Positions 12,103 to 25,089 of a DNA stretch of 64,000 nt are shown here, piece after piece. Position numbers and translations under genes: made by a program. The first letter of the stretch is position 1. Every line of letters starts with the position of its first letter. Under the pieces are notes generated by a model. The model saw nothing but the letters and a program-made list of their open reading frames with translations. It was not told the DNA's origin and made no database searches. Origin of the DNA: Mesaphorura yosii (lineage: Eukaryota > Arthropoda > Collembola > Poduromorpha > Tullbergiidae); NCBI GenBank assembly GCA_009869945.1, contig WIXG01000040.1, forward strand, positions 248,001 to 312,000, written 5' to 3'.

Positions 12103-13690
12103 TTAATTTACGACTTTCTACATGTTGCGTCCTCGATTGAACTTGAACCCTTGATTCCGTGAACTGTACCATCTCGCGAATTTATGAATTTGTACTTTCT
12201 GGCTAGTGGTGTAGTGTTACGATTACTAATTCGAAAATTAGCTTGGTCGTAGGATTTTTCCACCGATAGTTTTCTCCAAAGAGTTTCAATTTCGAGAACG
12301 TGAAATCTCTTTGGTTTTCTCGATGAATAAAGCACAAACGCTAAAAAGGTAACAGACGGTCATCAAACTATTATTATTCGCACCTGAATTGCGCAGCAAA
12401 ATTCAAGTCGGGGCCTGGCCTAGGTGTGGGGTTTGAATCAAAATAATGAAGTGCTCCCTGAAAATCGCAACTTTTAAGGAGAGGATACGCTGGAGATATT
12501 GCCTCAATTTATTATTTTTTGCCCTTTCCCGGAAAGGCAGAAAATCTGGGGAGGTGTGAGAAAAATGAGCAAAACTACTAAATCGTAGGCGTAAAAATTA
12601 TCTGGAATCAAGCCCAATAGAAAGCATCATCGCCACCGCATCCCCTTCTTTACTCTCCTTCCCTTCATAAAAAGCGTAAAGCACAACATTGAATGTCAAA
12701 CAGTTATAAACTTTGCGTGGGCGTCCACAAGGCACGCTTCGACGCTTGGAAAACATTCTGCAACGACAGAGTCGAGAGAAAGCAGAAAGTTCCAGTTTCA
12801 GCAGCGCAAGATGGCTTGGCTGCTTGTTTGTGGGACAGGAGAACTTGAGCGCGCAGTGTACAGAAAGCACCAAGTTTTCCGTTACGCAGCGTTTAGAATG
12901 ACTGTGACGTATGAAAACTCGTGAGTCCCTTCGGACCGACCATCCAAACTGGTGCAGCACTTTGCGACAATAAGAACATTGTCCACGTCATACTTCAGGC
13001 TCCATTCATGCTGCTGTCGACTACTGCTGCTTCTGACTGGCTTCATTGTTGCCACAATAACGCAAGACTCAATTTACATCTACCCTGTACTTGCTGTGCG
13101 TTCAGACCGAAAGCAGAAAGCCGTACTTTCTGCTTTCTTTCGGTTCCAACGTACTCAGACAGTTCAGGGAAGCTTCGAAGACTAGCGAATGAATTGATAA
13201 GCTTGGAACCAAATTTGCGAAAGGGGCTTGCCATAGCCAGGAGTCAACCTACCCACTCGCACTGTACGTAGGCCGACTCGGAAGCAGTATAACTACAAGG
13301 CTTTAGCCGCACCGCTTCCAACTTTGTCTTTCAGTTGATCCGGAGAGTTCTGCCAAACAGGTAGAAGATTTCTACCTCCCCGAAAAAGTCCGCTTGCTTC
13401 GACCCCAATACTTTTGCATATTTTCAGTGACTTACGCCTTTTTAATCAACTTTGCGAGTTTTCATCAGCCGATTGAATAAATCCAATTTCAGTTTTAAGC
13501 ATCTCTCTATTTTACGTATCACACCGCAAATCAAATCTTGACATATCAAAATCCAATTCAAGAAGTGTCGGAACCTCAAGTTGGACAAACGAGTGAACTT
13601 TAGGTTTCGCCAACAAAAATTATTTTCTTAAATCCGAATCAAATCTTACCTTCTTGTGGGTTGAGTATTTTTATTACACAAAATCGGGAA
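12103..13690. other. Spacer with the prohormone-4 promoter region
   Basis: About 1.6 kb with no supported gene. Short overlapping ORFs around 12598-13271 lie on both strands without motifs. An inverted repeat is at 13106-13144. The prohormone-4 transcription start should be near the right end, but no core promoter element can be assigned with confidence. Confidence 0.4.
13106..13144. repeat. Inverted repeat / hairpin
   Basis: ACCGAAAGCAGAAAG at 13106-13120 is followed by a 5-base loop and CTTTCTGCTTTC plus TTTCGGT to 13144. The arms pair over 15 bases except for a four-base TTTC insertion in the right arm. It lies about 550 bases upstream of the prohormone-4 start. Confidence 0.7.
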
Positions 13691-16600
13691 ATGAATGCCA
13701 AAATGATGCTGGCCACAAGTACTGCTCTTTCGTTTCTCTTCGTTACACTCTGCTCTTCAGCGGTGTACTCAATTGATCTTCAAAGATTGTACGAACTTCA
13801 GCAGAAACCAAAGCGAGATGGTAAGTTCGCAGTTTTAAACAATCTGCCCAGCGTTATTTTCTATATTTCGTGAGATAACGATTCGTTCTTTTCGAACATT
13901 TCATCAAAGACACTTTAGTTTTTATTCATGGAAACAAAATGACACCGCACGTAGTCTGAGAGACTGACCCACGTCTACACCGCCATGCCAGATCATCGGT
14001 ATCGTGTAAATGCTGCTGATAAGATGTTGTAATGGTTTTTGACCTGGTGACGGATTTAAAATAACAATAACAGACGCAGTAATCATAAAACAGAATGATA
14101 TAGCAGATCGATTTCTGGTTAGTAATATGCTCGCTGAGATATGTCAGTTAGCCTACTCTAACTCTAACGTAACAACGTACAGCAAAAGGGCATTCTGTTT
14201 ACTTTGGCTTCTATTGAATTATAAGTTTGTGTTGTTCTTACCCTCGAGTAAGTTTTCGCTAGAAAAAACTCATTCGGCAGGAACTTCACTTCAGTTGCGT
14301 CAAGTAAAACTGAAATGCAGAATGAGATGGAAAAATACGTCAACAATTTTTGGAACAGTCCATAGTTTCATTACTTGGTCTAAATAGATTACGAATTTCA
14401 GGCCGGCCAAACTCAGACTGACAGTTTTAGACTACTTTTTCCATTCAATATTTCATAAAACAATTAGCAACAAGAACAGAAACACAGTGAAAAGAAAACC
14501 TCGCTTTATTTTCTGGAGGCTGGGCAGGCTGTATCGCCGTAAGTTCGCTTTTATGTGACTAATGTGGCAGTAATATTCGTAACAATGAGACATAAAAAGA
14601 TCATTCGCCATATCCTGTGTCCTACGTACCAGACAGGTCCAGAGAGAGAAATGTGATGAGAGTGGCAATAAAATGAAATGAAGGTTGTAAATGATTTCCT
14701 CAATCCTCGCAGTCCGTAGCCAACAAGAGCACGACGCGTACTTGCCCTAGCTTACGGTACCGTTAATGCCGAATCTGTCTTTGCATCATACCAATGTATC
14801 AATTTAATATTTTTACAGCCGATACGTGTCATCCATACAAGCCATTTAAGTGTCCAGGTGATAATAGATGCATAAGGTAAGCAATTTCTCCACACTTCTT
14901 TCATTCATGATCCGATGGTTCCAACCACATCTGAAAACCAGGCTTCAATCTGTCTTAACTGTTCGTGGTTTATCAGGCTATAAAGAGTAACGAACTTCGG
15001 TCTCTCCAAAGTCACAAGAGTTCCGTACATTTATTTTCCGTGTCCGATAATCGGATTAATTTCAGAACGGATGCTGGCTCTGGTCATTCATTTCCTTTCC
15101 GCCTATAAGTAATAACGAAGCGTCCATCATAAGCCAGTGCCCACTTCCAGATCACGAACACGCGTTGGGCATATGTCTCGCATGAAGGATTTGTCAGGAT
15201 TTTTATTTTTAGTGTTTCAACGACAAAATCTTTAATCCCAAGGGTTTTTTCATTCAATATTATAAGACTGAAACAGTTTTACGCGCATCTTGAAATCATG
15301 AAATTGAATCTAGTTACTAGCGATTCGAACTTAGCCTTGACTCTTTGTATTTTCAGCCTTCAATACTTATGCGATGGGGCTCCTGATTGCGCAGGTACGT
15401 TACGACTGTGATCATTATTCATGCCCTGTAAAGTAAAAGCGTAATGCTTCATAGCTCATAATATTGTGACATCACGACTTGTGCTGTACGGAATAGCATG
15501 ACCATATTTTAATATTAATTTTTAATCCATTTAGATGGATACGACGAGGATTCCAGACTCTGCACAGCAGGTGAGAACCAGACCGACCAACTTGCTTTCT
15601 CTCTCTCGTTTTCGGCTCTGTTCATTAATTTAGTAGATGAAAAAAATACCGTATCAAGACCACGAACAGCGTGAAGCCCTTTTATTTTGCAGCCATTTGT
15701 CCAAATAGAAAGCAGTCTTTCTCTGAGACCGAGCCGAGTCGAAAGAATGAATGCAATGGGCAGAGTTCACTTTTCCCATTTGAAACTGCGTTTGTATATT
15801 ACATCGTTACACCAGCGGGGTTTGCGACCAGCATGTGGGCACAGATACGATCTGCCGTACAAATTTGAACCTAATAGCAGGAAGAGCGTTCTGGATTAAT
15901 GTGGGATTTGCGCGGAGACTTATAAGCATGGTCAAAGCTACCGCAAGCAGGAATATGTTGATCCCCGTAATCTATCGATTGATCAGCTCAATTTCCTTTC
16001 ACCCCGCACTGTGCCAGTGATTTTTGAATATCTTTTTGGCTGAAGTCAATTTCATTTGTTTTATTCTGCATCAGTATTTGCTATGTGTGATCGGAACTCA
16101 ATTTTCGAACATTAAGTAGCAGCTTTGCGACGTGGAATTTTTCGTGGGCGCATAGGAATAGCGAGTCAACGTGAGAACACGTCCGGACATCAAAGGTCGC
16201 TGAAATTCTGTTTATGGTGAATCAATGGAGCAGGCGGCTTTGCTCCATTTCTTTCGTTGTGTTTTGTTTCACGATTATAATTTCAAAATAGGAACAAAGA
16301 CAATAGTAACATCTTCCTAATTCCTTCGGGGCACGTTCACTCGCTTTCACTTCTTTCTCCAGCAATACAAAGGCTAGAATAGAAAGATTTCGAGAATGTA
16401 TGTTTGTCAAGAGCCTACTCCTCTGCAAAGCAGCAGGATCAGAATTCGGCTTGTCTTTCTATTCACGTAGTGAAATGCGAGGCAACCTTTCAACAGGGAT
16501 ATTTATTTCATGTCGACCCGTCTCGCATACACAAGATGAATGGGTCACAATCAATAATGTAATAAACTTCGCGAGTGTAAAGTTTCCCACTGCCGTTTCC

Positions 16601-19600
16601 CATGTTTGCTTTGTTTCATGAATTTTGCATGGAATTGGAAATTTGCGCCATGAGCCTTTCCAAAGCTAATTCAAACTTTCATTCCATCCACGTCTCGCCT
16701 CTCCAACTCCAATCTGCACAAGAATTGACCCAGACAGGGAATTGACTTCGGTGGAGTCTCGCCTCATCCCCACGTGACTCTTTAGTTTCCATGATTTTGC
16801 CTAATCGTATTCTGCGGAGTTGCAGAATTTCTGCGTTGAAAGGAGAGATGACTTAAATTGCCTGATCTGGCCCGTCTGTGCATCCGGTAACATCAGAGAG
16901 AATGATGCAAGGCAAAGGACTGCAAAAACAATAGTGGAGAGGGGAAGGTTTGAAACCAACCCTGTACGTGCTCGAGCCGACCGCGCTACCACTGCGCCAC
17001 AGCTCCACGTTCTTGAATCCTTTATAAGTTACTTGCCATTCAAGTCTCTCTTTGTTGAACACCGCTCATGCTGCATCAGGTCACAATCAGTTCAAGTAAA
17101 AATTGACCCTGCTGATTCGACAGCGAGCGCTTGCGAATGAGAATCAGAATGAGTTCTGCCCTCAACGCATTTCCGTCTTTTCAATTTCTTTTCTTTGAAA
17201 TTCTAATCTTGCAATTGCGAGCATTGCAATTTGCAATGCAGTGGAACAGTGACAAGCCATGTCATCAGTCATGCATTAGAGATGTTCTATTAACCAAGAA
17301 CCAAATAGCAGTCCAACACTAGACGGGCAAAAGACATGAGTGTTGCCGTTCGTATGTGCCACGTGCTGTGCATTTTTATGATTATTGTCGTAGCGTAACT
17401 CACATTGACATCGTGAAGTATCATTACATTGCAGTCTTGCTGTCTTCATTTCACGTACTTCCCACGCTTGCCCGTGCCTTGTGCTGTTGTGTGAGAATGC
17501 TGAGCTGGCGACGTTAGATTTCCATTGCATCGTATCGCTTGTTGCCCAGCTCCGATTCTGCGAAACAGGCAAGACAAAAAGAAAGAAGCCTTTGAAACAA
17601 GAGTGTTTTAGAGGGTACGTGACTTTACTTCATGAGCAGTGATACAGGATGACAGAAGATTGCGAGGGGCCAAAATATGCTTGACAAATGCTTTCACCGG
17701 ACCACTAGCGCGTGTCCTTCATCAATGTTAGTTGTGGTATAACATAATTAAATGTGACCTCTTCGTGCAGTAGCTAATTAAGAGGAAATTCTGGTGTGCA
17801 AGTGGAGAAATATTCCTCGTATCAAGTGCGACCTGCAGTACTTCGGTCTTCGGTGCAGTGCTGTGGTCCCCTGTCACTGCCTCACGAATTACCCGCAAGA
17901 CATTTGACACTCACGTAGCATGGCATCGTAGACCTTTGGTCTACTAAGATAAGACGGCTTACTGCCTTACAAGACTAGCGAATGAGACAATTCCTTAGAA
18001 ATCGGAAACAAACCGAATTTGACACTCTGTAAAACTCTGCATTAACCCGGCCGTTATTGAGTTTCATCTTTCATGGACACACGCACCATCTCCTTTTTAT
18101 GCAGCTTGGGTTCTGCGAGATCAAAACAATTGAGTTAAGCCAGTTTATGTTCCTGGCATCTGCCATTCAGAGTCTCAGGCCCATGAGTCTTCTTTTGTTT
18201 GGAATTTTGATTAAAGATGATGCCTGATGCGAAGCATTGTTTACTGCTCTGCTCATCCTTTATCTGCAACGTATTGTCCAATCCAAAAAGAAAACTTGGC
18301 GCGCAATCTTTTATTTTATGAACTTGCGGAAATGGGGTTGGATATTTGAAGGTCTCAACATTTTGCGTCATACTGTTAGCGGAACAGTATTTACAATTTA
18401 ATGAAGGCGGGATTTGCAGAAGCTGTTGCCTCCTGCCCTCTGCCCACGCTACGCTTGTATGCTAGCCTGCCAGCGCATCTTGCGACTTCATTAGCAGCTA
18501 ATTGACTGGCGGCTTGTCCTCATTCTCATTAGGAATTCTCTCTATACTTTGTCTTACACGTGCTGCGATTCTGTGGTACAGCAGCCATGCTTCGCAAATT
18601 TTCTCGTACGCTTTTAAAAAAATGACGCTCCTGCCTTTTCAATTCCTTTAATTTAGATCTAGAATTTGAACATCAATTGAAAGCAGCAACCGAGGGAGTA
18701 CTGAAAATTGACAACGTAGAATAGCATAATGTTGCGAATGTGAAACCACGCTCTAACAACCGGCAAAGCAATTGTCGTGTTCCGTTCAGCCGTGAACTTT
18801 TTCTCATCTTTCTACTCAATTCATAAGTTCGCCCTCAGTTGGCTATGAAAACTATGAATTGACTGGGTGTGGGGTATGTAGATTACTTCTCAGAAGTCCT
18901 TTTTGACGTAAAATTCAAGTGTACTGTTTCTTTGATGATTTTATGTTCAAATATGGTCATTAAAAGAGGCGTCGCATTGTATGGTCCCGCTTTCGTATTG
19001 TAATTTTAGAAGCTGGGGTTAACTTAAACTACGAAACTAACATACCAATATGATCCACGCTTGTGTCTCCCTGCCTGCCGCCCTGCCCTTCCCTGTAGTA
19101 TATGACGTAATGGAAAAGGCATGGGAGAGTTTGAAATCAGAGCCTTAATGAAGTGAATTCACAAAGGAGTTTATAAATGTAAAAGGAAACCAAGCGCTCT
19201 TGTAACGGTGCCGGCACACACCATGCCCAGTTGCTACATCCTCGCCCATTACAAACTAATAAAAGTAAACCTTTTGCATCATTTATTTATTTGGTTCAAG
19301 GTTGGATACTAGGGAAGGAAAAAATAGTTTCTCGGTAGAGAAAGTCAAGTATAAAGTGTGTACAGTTTACAAAGTGTGTACAAGCGAACAACGACTGCAG
19401 ACTCCGGTTGGAATATTTTTACCATATTAGCAGGCCGACATTTACATAAGCTCACCCGTGCAAATATTTGTCCCATGGTCCTATCGCACTGTTTATGTAA
19501 TCATTCTAACCCATATACAATGCGTGCTTTGTTCTTTCAGCGAAAAGGCCTCCAGTGGAAGAGACTGCGAACTTTCTCCAAGCACTTTTAGCATCGCATG

Positions 19601-22600
19601 GCCCCAACTACCTGGAAAAACTCTTCGGAACAAAAGCGAGAGATGCACTGGCGCCTCTTGGTGGTGTGGACAAGGTTGCTATTTCTCTTTCAGGTGAGTT
19701 CGGGCCCTACTCGTTTTTTGCTTCCTACTCTGAAACGTCAACTGGACTTTCATCAATGAGAATACATTAATTTATCATACTGCAAAGAGTCTTACTGAAA
19801 CATCCTCATAATACCAAAATTGGTATGATTGCATAACTCGACGTCTTAATTAATCCTTTCATATTCAATGTTGTATGGAAAGTACTGCCAAAATGAAAAG
19901 AGAGCTCTTGGGAACCTTTCTACAGGAGAACAACGGCAGCAAACTCAATTATTTACATCAATTAGCTAGCTTTCCCTTCTTTCGCACAAAGAGAACGTCA
20001 GTAGCTGAGCTGGCAGTTGATTCCAAAGAAAGGAAGCTGCAGACAAAAAGTTTTCACGTCAACATACTTCTCAGGTACTGAGCAAAGAGTTCATAAAAAA
20101 TAATCCTGGCATAAAGCTCCGAAAACTGCGGATGGTAGATGACGATGCTGAATAATGGAAACTGCCACTTGAGCGCGAACGGTAGCTCTCACCTTTCGCT
20201 CCAAGTTCTAGGAACCTACGAGATTAATCTTTTGTGTAGGATGAGCATTATGCGCCTGTGAGCGGCGTAAGTGAACGAAACCGGGCCATATAACAATAGA
20301 CTCTGTCTCATTAAATATCCTCGGGCTCACATCACAGAAATGAAGTTATACTAAGGGGGTTAGCGAAATTTACTTCCATCTTCATTGCCTCAGCCTTCCG
20401 TATACAATCGCAATGTGCCACGTCACGTCGTCTCTGTCCTTCTTCTTGAAGGTATTGTACAGATTACTTCATCAGCATCATTAAGGCGATCTCCTGAGGT
20501 TTGATGGAAGTGTAATTTATTAACGTGAACGTACCAACGCGGATGATGTCAGGAAAATGCCTCAGCTTCTGATTAGCTCTTTTCAGGGAATTGGCGTGAT
20601 GGCCTCGCATTAGACAAATAACTACTCGTAAGACCGCAGCTGACCATCCTCCAAAAATAAGTCCGAAATATTTTAATTCGAAAATACGGTTTTGGAGAGC
20701 GGAATTCTATATTGAGGCATATTGCAACGGCGACGAATTAATTTGCTGAAAATCCAGATCGAGTTGATTGCGTGACTGTGGAAAAGTGCGCTAACATTTT
20801 CCCATTTCAATCTTCAAGCTTCCAATTTGAAAGTTGTGTACGACGTTGTTGGAACTTTCTCTCAGCCTCAACACATTCGTTGTGCATCATACTTGCTGAG
20901 TTTTGTGCATGAATGAACTGAAGGCTGAAGGAAATGTTCAATTTCCTTTCCTTTGCCGCGTGCTACGATGAAGGAACTCATAGTATCTGTAATACAGTAA
21001 CAGAGTTTCCAGTATGCTTTCTACAGCCCCCAAGTTGTACTTTTCAATTTAACGTCTGTTTATGAAATGAAAAGGAAAATGAAGTTAGTCAATGAAAGCG
21101 TTACGGCGGTGAAGAGCTGTGGAATATCGCTTCATGTGCCAGATATTTATGTTTCCTCAAGCGGGAAAGCGACGGCAGCTGGCAGCGTTCTTTAAACCAT
21201 TGAAAGGAAGTTTCTCAGACTACTCGAATAATAATCTTGATGCTCGACGCAAGTTTTGGCGCTCTTTGACCCGCGGAAGATGCGACAATTCAGTCTCGCA
21301 AATGCAATAATCCGGCATTATTTTTTTAAGCATGAGTGGCACTCCATGAAGATAATCAAAATAGCATTTGCCACAGTTGACGTCGGAGTAGATAGAAGGA
21401 GAAAGTGTGCGGTGGTGATCATCCCACAAGATTGACGTTAATTCGCGGTGACGCGTAATAGAATACAAGCAGCAAGCAGTGTACTATTGAGTACACTAAC
21501 TATTGCAGAAATTATCACGACTGTCAATTTGGCCCTGGTCGACAGTAAAAGCAAGCAGTAATAACACTAATAGAATTCTTACTGCCCACGTACATGCTCG
21601 AGAAACCAGGATCCGGACTCTGCCTACGTGATCTGAAGAGTTCACCAGGAATAATGACGCCTTAAAACCGCTAGAATTTTTTGATTTCACGCCTTTAACG
21701 TACGTGCTATGTACGCCACACGCGTCTTGAGGGAACGTGTTCCAACTACACCCATTGTGTCGCTAGTGGCGTCGGCGTGGGCTGTAAGGAATACGCAAAC
21801 GCCCAATTAACCCAATTAATTAATCAAACATCAAGTGAGATGTTCCAAAGTTTGCTGTCCTGGAAGCCATTTACACAATCAAGTCATAAGTGTGGAGACA
21901 CAAGTAGAGGCTCTGTCTCCGAAATAATTATACCTACTTGCAGGCGTGTAAACTTGCAGAAGTCTTGCAAATATATAATATACCCAAGACGAAAGCATGA
22001 CATAGGCACAGGAGCTAGAATAAGTTTCCATATGTGTACCAGACGCAGGCGCTCCATAAATACGCAACATAATTTTGATGAAATTAGGCAAAAGTTTAGA
22101 ATTAGGTTGAGCAGAAACCTAATTTGCCTGAAATCTGTTCCGGACAGACTTCCGACGAAAGTATACTTTGCTAATCTGACTCGTGATTCATGTATAGTGT
22201 TCTATGAACATATTACATGCAAACGGAAATGTGGTCGCATGATTGGAAAAGTAAATGCAAATAAAGTTTGGCGGGCCAGACATGCATTCATGTATAAATC
22301 GCGCGTGACGTTATTGGTTCATGTGTCAGTGTTGGGCTCAACTTACGCGAGAGTGAGATTTGTTTCCAGAAGTTAATTTGCTCCAAATTGAGCGTTCAGG
22401 TTTACTGAACTCGAAAACTACCGTAAAGTGAAACTACTGTAATCACTTTCATTATTCATAGACGCCAAAAACAAAGTTGCTTACTATTGCATTGAGGTTT
22501 TTCTTAATAAACTGCTTGTACCGTTATATTTTACGAGTCAGGAGTCAGTTATTTTATTATTTAGCTCCTGGCTTGAATTGATATTGAGTTATTTCGCAAG

Positions 22601-25089
22601 TGCTTTCCCTCCCTAAAGCCTACTAAACTACAAACACTCTCCTTCTGAACGTCTCGAAAGTTCTGCACCCACTCGCAGTCTGGCAGCCGTTGACGTGAAT
22701 TGTCGCAGATGTGTCACATTTCACACAGTCTCTCGGATTACAACTTTTCCGACTTTCCTCGAATCCAATGGGTTATTGACACACGTGGGACATGACTGCC
22801 CACGAAATGTCAGTCTTCAGAACGGAGTGACACCCGCACCGGCGATAAAAGAAACTTACATCAGAAGCATCTGTCCAATGGCAGGGGACATCATGAAGCG
22901 TAGGTTGAGTTGAGCTCTTAATTACATCAGAAATAGACATTGATTGAGTAAGACAAGCCACCACGCACACTAGAAAGGGCAAATTGTTGCACATAAATCT
23001 TATCTCCCAAAGATTTAACTTACATTTAGCATTTTTGAGGCCGCTGCTCTTAATCAAACCATAACACCGCCTTTGACTGCACTCTTTGTCCTAACTGACA
23101 TTTAACCACAGCATTACACGTGGAGAGTCAAACCAAATGCATCTTTGAAAATATACTTTATTTATGCATTCAGGACGGTTGTGGTGACACTTAGCACATT
23201 TTTACAAGAAAAACCCGACTAAAATCCTCGGAACCATAATTAAATGATGACAGCATACATTTGCTCTGGAGGTTTGACGTCCTAAATTGTGACGGACAAG
23301 AAATGTCCGTCTCATTTCAGGTTGGTATTTTGCTAAGCTGGTATTTATTTTGAATTGTATGGTCGCAAACAATGTCACCAGTCCAGGGCAATCCGCACGT
23401 CCATTCTTTCAATTAGCCACTGGTTTCAACTGACTTGTACTTAAAATATTCATTTTGCTATTGACGTCAATGCATTTTCGAGTGCCGTTGCATCGACAAA
23501 GTAAAGAGTGGATTGTTTTTTTCCATTCTGGTTCGACTTCTGAACTTCGACATACACGGCTGAAGACTCAAGCTCAAAGGATTACCAATTTCATGTCATA
23601 TTTAACTAGATTGACATTGAATGCGAGCAATGGACATGGGCGCAACCCTGCTAGCCTAGTTTCAAGTTCAACACAGAGTTAGGAGTTGATTTTCTTTGCT
23701 ATGCCTTTGGCTCTTGTGTTTAATAGTTCACGGAGTGGGTTGTCTAAAATTCTAATGAGAAAAGAAAAGAACATGTTTTTAAATTTGCGAACAAGCGTGC
23801 CTCATTTAATCGTAACAAGCTTTCTTGCCTGCTGCCAGCTTTCCCGTCTGGCTTCGGCTCCAGCAGGCGACTTGCAAAAGGGAAACATTTCCGACACTTG
23901 AAAGTAGCGTGCATTGCATTGCGGTAACAGTAGCACAAAACTAACCACGTTCGTGCGATACTGTGTATGTTTATCGATTTTTACCTTTTCATTTTGCAAA
24001 CCGACGTTGTATAATCATGTTGCTCATATATACAATATGTAATATGCATTCCGCTCCAAAAAACAGCAAACGTATACAACTATAATCGCGAAATCTGTGT
24101 GCAAATTAAATTCAACTCAAGTAGATTCGAATTTTCAATGAATTCCACTTTCTACCTGACCCAGGCGAAGATACACTTCTAAAATGAATGAAATCCTAAT
24201 GGAAGATCGATTAACAAGGTACCTGCACACCGTACAAATGAAATTCAAATTTCATTACGAATCACGGAAAATGGAAAACATGCCAGTTAGCCGTAATTCA
24301 ATTATGCAATCGCGAAGGATTTACGGATGGCGGATTTGTTCTGTATTTCACAAATTTAACTTAAAAGAGTGAAATCCTTTCAGTCATCTAAATTCTGAGC
24401 ACGTGCCAATACTTTAACTTGGCAAGTACGACCTTTCCAGCAGCTTCTGGCTTCTGCAGCTTGTTTATTCTTTAAAACGGCCTTGTTAATGTGATCCTGG
24501 GGATATAAAGAGATGCGGTCTGACTTTTTTTATTGTTATCATTATTCATCTCAGATTGGATTTTCTTGTCAGCGGTTTCATTTTATTTATTCCAAAAATA
24601 ATTCTCAGCCACTGTGCTATACAAGAACCCAGAAAATTTTAATAATGGAATATTTAGCATTTAGAGCATTAGACTTGCGTCGCGTGGAAATTTAATGCGA
24701 TGCAAATGCAATCTCATTTCGTCTTCGTCCCACTTTCTAGCCACGGTGCATTATGCTCCGTGAGAAATTGAATTAAGCATCAGCAAATCTCACTCCAGGC
24801 GCTCTCATCACTCTCTTTCTTAGAATCCAAAATGTAAGGCTTTAATCAACCCTCCTGGCATTATTTTAATACATTTGGTTTTGTTCTCATTGCAGAGTCA
24901 CAAACCATTGAAGATTTCGGTACTGCTTTACACTTAATGCGGAGCGACGTGGACCACTTGCGGTCAGTTTTCGTCGCTGTTGAGAACGGTGACATGGGAA
25001 TGCTTAAATCGCTTGGAATCAAAGACTCTGAGATTGGAGACGTCAGATTCTTCCTGGAGCGGCTTGCCAATACAGGCTTCTTGGACTAA
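13691..25089 (+). CDS. Prohormone-4 (IDLSRF-like peptide precursor) with LDLa module
   Basis: Exons: 13691-13820, 14819-14876, 15357-15394, 15535-15570, 19541-19693 and 24896-25089, all in phase, 202 residues. A hydrophobic signal peptide (about residues 1-25, ending AVYS) precedes IDLQRLYELQQKPKR, whose Lys-Arg is a prohormone-convertase site. Next comes one LDL-receptor class A module with six Cys and the calcium-box segment CDGAPDCADGYDEDSRLC, then a second Lys-Arg and PPVEETANFLQALLASHG. The C-terminal domain ends KFFLERL-like: VRFFLERLANTGFLD. This order matches insect prohormone-4, whose peptide is IDLSRFYGHFNT in the honey bee as I remember it. The product should be secreted from neurosecretory cells. 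Introns of 4.0 and 5.2 kb make it the most diffuse gene here. Confidence 0.9.
16940..17005 (-). repeat. tRNA-derived SINE-like remnant
   Basis: On the minus strand a perfect pol III A box, TGGCGCAGTGG (16989-16999), is followed 32 bases later by a B-box-like GGTTTCAAACC (16947-16957). The anticodon arm does not fold, so it is not a working tRNA gene. It lies in the fourth intron of prohormone-4. Confidence 0.5.
21840..22376 (+). other. Unexplained 178-codon ORF inside a prohormone-4 intron
   Basis: An ATG-initiated frame (open from 21777 with a GTG) stays open for 178 codons in the fifth intron of prohormone-4, on the same strand. The product would be basic, with Cys and Arg scattered through it (for example CRRVNLQKSCKY, CTRRRRS, CKRKCGR). 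I recognise no domain, signal peptide or membrane segment. There are no clear splice signals or nearby poly(A) signal. It may be chance, an old repeat, or a nested gene. Confidence 0.2.

Noticed and set aside
13183..17987. GACTAGCGAATGA occurring at about 13183 and 17975
   Set aside because: A 13-base match pair is expected by chance in 64 kb of this composition.
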